From Cymbidium sinense (lineage: Eukaryota; Streptophyta; Magnoliopsida; Asparagales; Orchidaceae), in assembly GCA_021442155.1 (NCBI GenBank), contig CM038229.1:69646443-69710442 (forward strand): 64,000 bases of DNA. Direction: 5' to 3'. Of the stretch, positions 57,590-64,000 are shown piece after piece (within the stretch, counting starts at the first letter, position 1; every line of letters starts with the position of its first letter). The translations under genes and the position numbers were made by a program. Below the pieces are notes generated by a model. That model was not told the origin of the DNA. It made no database searches and saw only the letters and a list, made by a program, of their open reading frames with translations.

Positions 57590-60130
57590 TGACCTCACCT
57601 TTGGAGTGAGCTCTCAACTTTTCCATCTTAGACATAGGACTCATCTTAGACATTAAGAGCTTCCTTAATCTTAACACACTTCTAGTGATTAGGTGAACAT
57701 TTAACCTAACCCTAGAGACTTATAAGAGTTAGCCATAAGAATGGGTTATGTCTTATGGGTATTAGGAAAACTTGTCTACCCTTTAGCTTGAACCAAATCT
57801 TTACTTCCCTCTTTCAAGTCCAACTTCATCCAAATCAAATTCAAATTCAAATCCATTCCAAATCAAATCTTAAACCAATTTCAACTTAATTGATTTTCTT
57901 AAATCTTAAATCAAATCTTAAATCTTTCCTAAGCCATTTTGATTTCATCGACTTAGCTCAATTCAAACCCAAAGCAATTCATTCTCAAAAGCTTTTCTTA
58001 TAACCCATCATTTTCTCATTTATATTTACAAATATAAATGAAATATAAATTCAAATGACCAAAATCAATTGATTTATATTCTCATTTAATACTCAAATCT
58101 AAATCAAACCCAAATCCAACCTAAACTCTTTCAAGATAAATCCTTGAACTCCTTCAAATAAAATCTGAATCAATTCAAACTCAAAAGATTTTCTCACAAC
58201 CCATTTATATTCTCATTTATATTTATAAATATAAATTAAATATAAATTCAAATAACCAAAGCCAAATTCAAAACTCAAGCCCAAATCCAACTTATACCCT
58301 TTTAAGTCAAATTCTTGAACTTAGCCAAATCAAAATTAAACCAATCCAAACCTTTGGATTTTCTCTCCAAACAATCAATCCTTCAATCACAAACCAAATA
58401 TAAACACAAACTTCAATCATCAAACCAAAATCAAATTGACCCAAGTCAAACCCATATTCAACCTTTGAACTTGAAATTGTCAAATGAATCAAAACCCATT
58501 TGACTCCAAATCACTTGCAATTGGATTTATATTTCAATCATAAGTCTGTATGTGAGTTCAACCAAACTTGAATCAAGCCTTGATCAAGCCAATTGACTCA
58601 CTTAGGCTCATTTGACCCAAAGTGACCTAAAACTTTTTGAGCCAAATTAATCCAACCCAAATTGGATTGAACTAAGCCCATATAAGTCTCACATTATGAG
58701 TAACAATCATCCTAGGATGATCAATCACTCAAATTAGGTCAAACCAAGTCAAACATAGCCTTTGACCAAGTCAAAACTTAACCCAAATGAAACCTAAACT
58801 AGCCAAAATCCACCAAAGATCAAATTGTTTGAAACCATTGATCTAGACCAATCCAAAATCAATGATTGAACATGGCCAAGTCATCATTTGAGCCAAACCT
58901 AGCCTAATTGGCCACTTGACCCAAGTTGATCTAAAATGTTAAAATGTGTTAGATCTTGATCTAAGCAAAATTGAATGCAACTAATGGGTCAAATTCATTC
59001 TAAATCACTTGTTGAACTTGACTAAAGCTTCAATTGACCAACTAGACCCAACATATCCTAATTGACCATGGACCCACCTTGACCTAAAAGGTCAAATCAA
59101 CTTGAAATCAAACAAAACCAAAATTGATTAAAATCAAAACTTGTAATACATTTAAAATGATCAACCAAGCTTAAACCAACCCATGACCTAACCCAATTGG
59201 GTCAAATGGGTCAAATTGACCAACTTGACCCATTTGACCTAAGTGAACTCAAATGAACTAAAATCAAATATAAATCAAATTGAACCAAACACCCAAGCTA
59301 CAAATGATCATTTGAACTTGACCTAACCCATGGTTTGACCCAATTTGACCAATTTGTCAACTTGACCCAAGTTGACCCATTTTGACCTAAATGGGTCAAC
59401 TTGAGCCAAATCATATCAAATAAACTCCAAATTCATTGAAAATTACTTTTTCAATCATTCCAAATATTCCCAAATCAAAATCAAGCGCAATTGACCATTT
59501 TACCCTAGGTCAAGGGTAACCTTTGGCCAAATTCACTTGAAATTTAGCCAATTCCTTTTCAAGGCCACTTGGCATTCTCTAGTGGATCATTTGGACACCA
59601 AGGAGAATTGCACATGATGGGTTTGGTTTAGCCATGGCCCAACCCAAGGCCAAATCCCACCACTCAAACATTTTCACTTAGATCACCTCCCACACTCATT
59701 TAACACATGTGCGCCTCCTCCATTCCACATCTCTGCCAAAACCGAATTACATGGGATCCCTTATAACCTAAACAACCCATTCAATCCAAGCAATTGAAGG
59801 AAAATGGAAAGGCAAGCTACGACCATCCGATCCAAGTAGGGGGAGATAAACTCCCCCTCATTTCCACTCAAACCACGACTCTTGCATTCGATTGAGCTCA
59901 GAGGATCAAAAGCAAGCATTCACAAGCTTCCCTAAGCTTTTCCAAGCTCTCTCCAATTTCCCTATCTCGATTTTCTTCAAAACCAATACAGGGGAGGTGA
60001 GGAGAAATCCCACTTCACTTAATTCACAACCAAACCTCAATCCACTTTGCAAGCACCACTAAGAAGGCAAGTCAAGCTCACCCAAAGCATTTCCCAAGCA
60101 TCCAAGCCACAGGTTGGGAGACCTAGACCA
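57590..60130 (+). repeat. Truncated 3' LTR of the Tat/Ogre-like element
   Basis: The copy starts with TGTTGACCTCACCTTTGGAG and aligns with 44.22-46.89 kb up to about 60.13 kb (CCAAAGCATTTCCCAAGC against CCAATTCCCAAGCTCCCAAG). Beyond this the two no longer align by eye, so about two thirds of the LTR is missing on the right. The sequence divergence (roughly one change in five) suggests an old insertion. Confidence 0.75.
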
Positions 60131-60195
60131 AAGCCACAAGCCATTGGAGGGAGCTTTGTTCAATTGGGTGATCCAACCTTGAAATGTTTAACAGG

Positions 60196-60218
60196 GCTTC
60201 GTCTCCACCAGACGAAGC
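60196..60218. other. Perfect 9-bp hairpin near the LTR break
   Basis: GCTTCGTCT and AGACGAAGC are separated by CCACC. Immediately downstream GCATCTTTTGAACTTT occurs twice (60226 and 60271). Confidence 0.8.
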
Positions 60219-60719
60219 ACGAAGTTAGCATCTTTTGAACTTTTGAACTTTTAAGAAAACTTTCATAGCTTTTTGCTAGCATCTTTTGAACTTTTAAGCA
60301 AGACACCATCATAGCTAATATTCTCTTTGTTTATGTCCTTTTACATGGCTTATTTATAATAGTTTCTGAAAAGTAGATCTAACTACTTTGGTTTCTTTTC
60401 ACATTTTATCTTTAAGTTCTTGATTTCTTTTCTATTTTATTGGTTGTTGATGTAGCTTTTGATCGGCAAGTTCTTGATTTCTTTTGTTTTTTTTTTAATT
60501 GTTTAGTTGTTATAATAGTCGGATCGGCAGAGATCTTTCTTTCATCTTCGCTTTTCGGTTATTTTTTGTAGTAGTCCGATCCGGATCTCAGATATTCGGG
60601 AGAGTATGTCTAAACTCATTTTATTGGACAAAGTCCTTTAGCCAAGATAATGTTTTTCTTTCTCTCGTGTTCTCTCTTGTACTGTTGATGTTTGTAGTTC
60701 TATTTTGGTTCATATACTC

Positions 60720-61115
60720 TCAGATTAGTTTATCGAGTTAACAAACAACTTGTTTAATAAAATAAGTGTGCTTAATCGAGCTTGTTTGTGAAAAGCTTGT
60801 TGAGAAATATATACAAATTGAATCAAATAAAGTTTATTAAGCATAAAAATAAAATTTTAAATGATATCGCTTATGAACAAATCTGCCTTAATCGAGCCGT
60901 AATCTGGCTCATTAACGAGCTTTAAATGATTCTATTCATGAACATAAATTAATTGAACAACAAGTTATTCAAATTTGTTCATTTAGCAATCAAGTATTTA
61001 CATAAATGATCAAACTCATTTGATTAGTTAATCTAATGAACATGAATGAGCTCTAATCGAGCCGAATCACGAGTAACTCATTGAATGCTTGATTCGTTTG
61101 TAGCCCTATTTCTTC
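60720..61115. mobile_element. MITE-like sequence with GCTCGATT repeats
   Basis: The stretch carries several TAATCGAGC or ATCGAGCC motifs and ends near 61110 with GTTTGTAGCCCTATT. Read in reverse this starts AATAGGGCTACAAACGA, which resembles the TAGGG(C/T)YGTAAACGA ends of a common plant MITE group. The left end was not fixed and no target duplication was identified. Confidence 0.4.
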
Positions 61116-61353
61116 CGCGTGATTGGATGCTAATTTATTTGCTTGGCATATATTCCTTAAAACAATTTGTTCTAACTTTGTTGTTCTGCAGGAGCAACAG
61201 AATGGTAACTCCCCCTTCAAAATGATCATACTACGCTTCCCTTATAGTATACCCATGAAGAGGACAATCCTCTCAATCAATTGCCCTTAGAGTTCATCTG
61301 AATTATTATATATTAATTGGGTACATAGTAAATATTTAATTATTGTATAATCG

Positions 61354-61358
<5 letters not shown>

Positions 61359-61434
<76 letters not shown>
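61359..61434. repeat. (AT)n microsatellite
   Basis: About 75 bp of alternating AT. Shorter AT/ATAG tracts follow at 61628-61670, 61718-61738 and 62420-62450. Confidence 0.97.
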
Positions 61435-61438
<4 letters not shown>

Positions 61439-61439
61439 C

Positions 61440-61622
61440 CGAATAATTTGGACTTAATAACTTCTAAATAATTTCTAAAGGCAGGATTTAATTTTCATGC
61501 CCACTCGATAATTGTACCCAAGAATTTGACGCCGTGGAGGAGAAACCCGTGGTGACCGTCTTACGAAGAAAGCTAGTCTTCACTTGTGAGCAGTATTTTC
61601 GCAGTCTATTTATGAAAATAAT

Positions 61623-61653
<31 letters not shown>

Positions 61654-62410
61654 GATAGATAGATAGATAGTAAAATTTCATTATAAATATATAATAAAAT
61701 TTTATTAAATTTTTAATATATATATATATATATATATAATAAAATTTCACTACAAATATATAATAAAATTTTATAAAATTTGTAATTTTTAGTATGTTTG
61801 AAATCAAGTTAACAGCGGAGACAACTTTTTTTAACATATCAAGCATTTTTTATTTGAATATGTTTTTATTTTTTAATGTTTTTTAAGATGTATTTGTTTA
61901 ATATCTAATTTTTATTTAAAAAAACATTTTATTTTAAAACGCTTCAAATTATTTTAAAGAGTTTTCGTATTTTTTAAAATAATAATCGCCACCAATATTT
62001 GTTATTATTGAAGATATTTATATAAAATATAAAAACTCATAATAATAATTAAAATCACTAAAATAATATTTTTAAACATTTGATTGTATCGCATGGTGAT
62101 AAAAAATGCATTAATACAACCTCATTCAAGTGATAGAAAAGGCATGATATTTAAAGCTTTGGGAATAATATTATATCAGATATTACACCTAACAGGTAGT
62201 TGAACACCTTTTCAATACAAGTACTACGTAGAACTTCCATTCTAAAAAATCCGGACATATCAGACTCTAATAGCAACATAACACCTATCTATTATAAAAA
62301 AAATACATTTTTTTACTTAACAATGTTGTTACTGGACGACGCTTAACGATGTTGTTTACGTTCAGCACGTCTCAATTGCCTGCTCAAATAGGATAAAGTC
62401 AATATATAGA
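61440..62410. other. AT-rich intergenic sequence
   Basis: No gene recognised. AATAAAATTTYA motifs recur between AT tracts near 61.66-61.77 kb (AAATTTCATTATAAATATAT and AAATTTCACTACAAATATAT), a small duplication. Confidence 0.4.
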
Positions 62411-62415
62411 AGAAA

Positions 62416-62452
<37 letters not shown>

Positions 62453-62455
62453 CAT

Positions 62456-62653
62456 ATGTTTTTTTTTCCACACAAACCGCCAGAGAGAAAGAAAATCTCA
62501 TTTCAGTATTTAAGAATGAAGATGGAGAATGAATTTGAAGTTATGATGATTAATAAATTTAATGATGATGTATTAAATAAAAATACATCGGTAAATTTTC
62601 TGAATCGTTTTATATGTACAATTTTTTTAGGGTTTATTAGTGATATTTTTTGA
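62456..62653 (+). other. Short ORF matching the one before array 1a
   Basis: A 65-codon frame of unknown function. LRMKMENE, DDVLNKNTSVNF and FLGFISDIF parallel KRIMKMENN, DVLNRNSVMFL and FLGFSDI at 24.36-24.52 kb. It is followed by array 3, just as the other precedes array 1a. Confidence 0.45.
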
Positions 62654-62659
62654 AATTCT

Positions 62660-63650
62660 TTTATTTAATATATATTTCCTACACTCTTAGGAGTTTTTTG
62701 TAAGAGGACTTTTGTTTTGTGCTGTTTATATTTTTGTATTCTCATGAGAGTACAACCCATTTTTTCTATTTTTTTTTCAGATTTTTGACCCTGTTTGGTT
62801 TTTTTGTATTCTCATGAGAGTACAACCCATATGTACTTTATTTCATTCCACTAGAAATAATTTGAAGGCTAATTGGTTAGTTTTTATGAGTGCTTTGCAT
62901 CTGTGCTCTCTGTACTCTCATAAGAGTACATGTTATTTTTTTCATTTTATGTCAAATTTTTGATATGTTTGGAGATAATATGTTATATTATATTCCATTA
63001 GAAGTAATTTGGAGGCTGATTGATTGATTTTTAGGGGAGATTGTCATATGTACTCTTTGTACTTTTCATGAGAGTACATATTATTTTGTTAATTTTTGTC
63101 AGATATTTTAGAATGTTTAGAGAGAATATGTTTATTACATTAGAGTAGTAATAATTTGGAGGCCGTTTGGTTAATTTTTAGAGATATTTTATATATGTAC
63201 TCTCTGTACTCTCATGTGAGCACAAATTATTTTCTCAATTTCAATCAGATTTTTGGCTTGTTTGGAGAGAATAAGTTTATTACATTCCATTAGAAGCAAT
63301 TTGATGACTGAGTGGTTAATTTTTAGAAGAGATTTGATTTGATTCTCCTGTACTCTATTCTGACATTTTTCAATTTTCGATTTTTTGGCCTGTTTGGAGA
63401 GAATATATTTATTACATTTCATTAAAAGTAATTTGGAGGATGATTAGTTAATTTTGGGGGAAGATTGACATCTGTACTCTCATTAGAGTACAGATTATTT
63501 TTTTAATTTCTCTCAGAATTTTTAGCCTTTTGGGAGAGAATATATTTATTACATACCACTAGAAGCAATTTGAAGACTGATTGTTTGGTTTTTAGGAGTA
63601 TTTTACATATGTACTCTCTGTACTCTCATGAGAATACATATTATTTTCTC
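62660..63650 (+). repeat. Tandem repeat array 3, diverged family member
   Basis: About seven units of 130-160 bp with CATTAGAAGYAATTTGGAGG and TGTACTCTCTGTACTCTCAT followed by GAGAGTACATATTATTTT. The unit layout is that of arrays 1 and 2, but the palindrome is ACTCTCATGAGAGTA rather than CTGTACC..GGTACAG. It runs in plus orientation. Confidence 0.85.
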
Positions 63651-63654
63651 AATT

Positions 63655-64000
63655 CTATCAAGGCACAACCTAAATCTGACAAAAATTGAAAAAATATACC
63701 TAAACTAAGGAGCCTTGGTACAAAATGAAGGCACAACCTAAATCTAAGGCGAAAATGGGTATATAGTTTACAAGAGAATAAACCACCGACCGGACTTATT
63801 ACCGCCTGAGTGGAAGCGCCTAACCTCCTCACGCTTTAAATCCATGTAGGCAAGTCTTATGATTTACAAGATGCCGTTGTTTATTTAGGAAACTAAGTCC
63901 TGACTCACCCCAAGAGACTAGAGCATGAGTGGTATGAATCCATGACTTAATCTAATTCAAATTTTATCAAATTTATTTGATTCTTTTGGACTTTTTATTT
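63655..64000. other. Right end of window, no gene
   Basis: AGGCACAACCTAAATCT occurs twice (about 63661 and 63729). Otherwise mixed-composition sequence without a recognisable ORF. Confidence 0.4.

Overview
The window is nuclear DNA of a flowering plant. It is AT-rich, genes are split by introns with GT..AG borders, and most of it is plant retrotransposons (RTE and L1 non-LTR elements, a Ty3 chromovirus, a Tat/Ogre-like element) with plant-type FAR1 and SWIM domains. I cannot say whether it is a monocot or a dicot. No intact, clearly functional cellular gene was found; the coding sequence seen is gene remnants and decayed mobile elements.

Layout. (1) 1-4.0 kb: intergenic, no recognisable gene. 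(2) 4.06-19.9 kb, minus strand: exons of a chloroplast-type SAM-dependent methyltransferase related to Arabidopsis At1g78140/At2g41040. The first two recognisable exons lie at 19.5-19.9 kb and four later exons at 4.06-5.25 kb. They are separated by 14.3 kb of nested transposons. From outside in these are a long-inverted-repeat element (about 6.28-18.7 kb), a hAT-like element (7.2-17.9 kb, 8-bp target duplication), an RTE element (7.28-8.39 kb), and a decayed Ty3 chromovirus (9.6-17.8 kb) whose 3' LTR holds a second RTE copy. The methyltransferase has a nonsense codon and a mutated splice donor, so it is probably a pseudogene.

(3) 24.2-35.4 kb: the most unusual region. A roughly 148-bp tandem repeat forms plus-oriented arrays (24.54-25.40 and 26.88-28.80 kb) and a minus-oriented array (32.46-35.42 kb). 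Each unit carries a palindrome close to CTGTACC..GGTACAG. Between and inside the arrays sit a FAR1/FRS-like gene that lacks its transposase middle and a decayed multi-exon gene resembling the plant-mobile/DUF1985-type proteins found in Mutator-like elements. A diverged third array at 62.66-63.65 kb is preceded by the same short ORF that precedes the first, so this looks like a repeated foldback/Mutator-like element family.

(4) 35.5-36.5 kb: a small GC-richer patch with a palindrome, a TATA-like box and one short ORF. (5) 36.6-42.15 kb: a nearly full-length minus-strand L1 LINE with a 14-bp target duplication. (6) 44.2-60.2 kb: a large Tat/Ogre-like, apparently non-autonomous LTR element with a very long 5' LTR, a primer-binding site near 52.25 kb, a 60-bp hairpin minisatellite in its leader, gag remnants, and a truncated 3' LTR. 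(7) 60.2-64 kb: AT microsatellites, MITE-like sequence, and the third tandem array.
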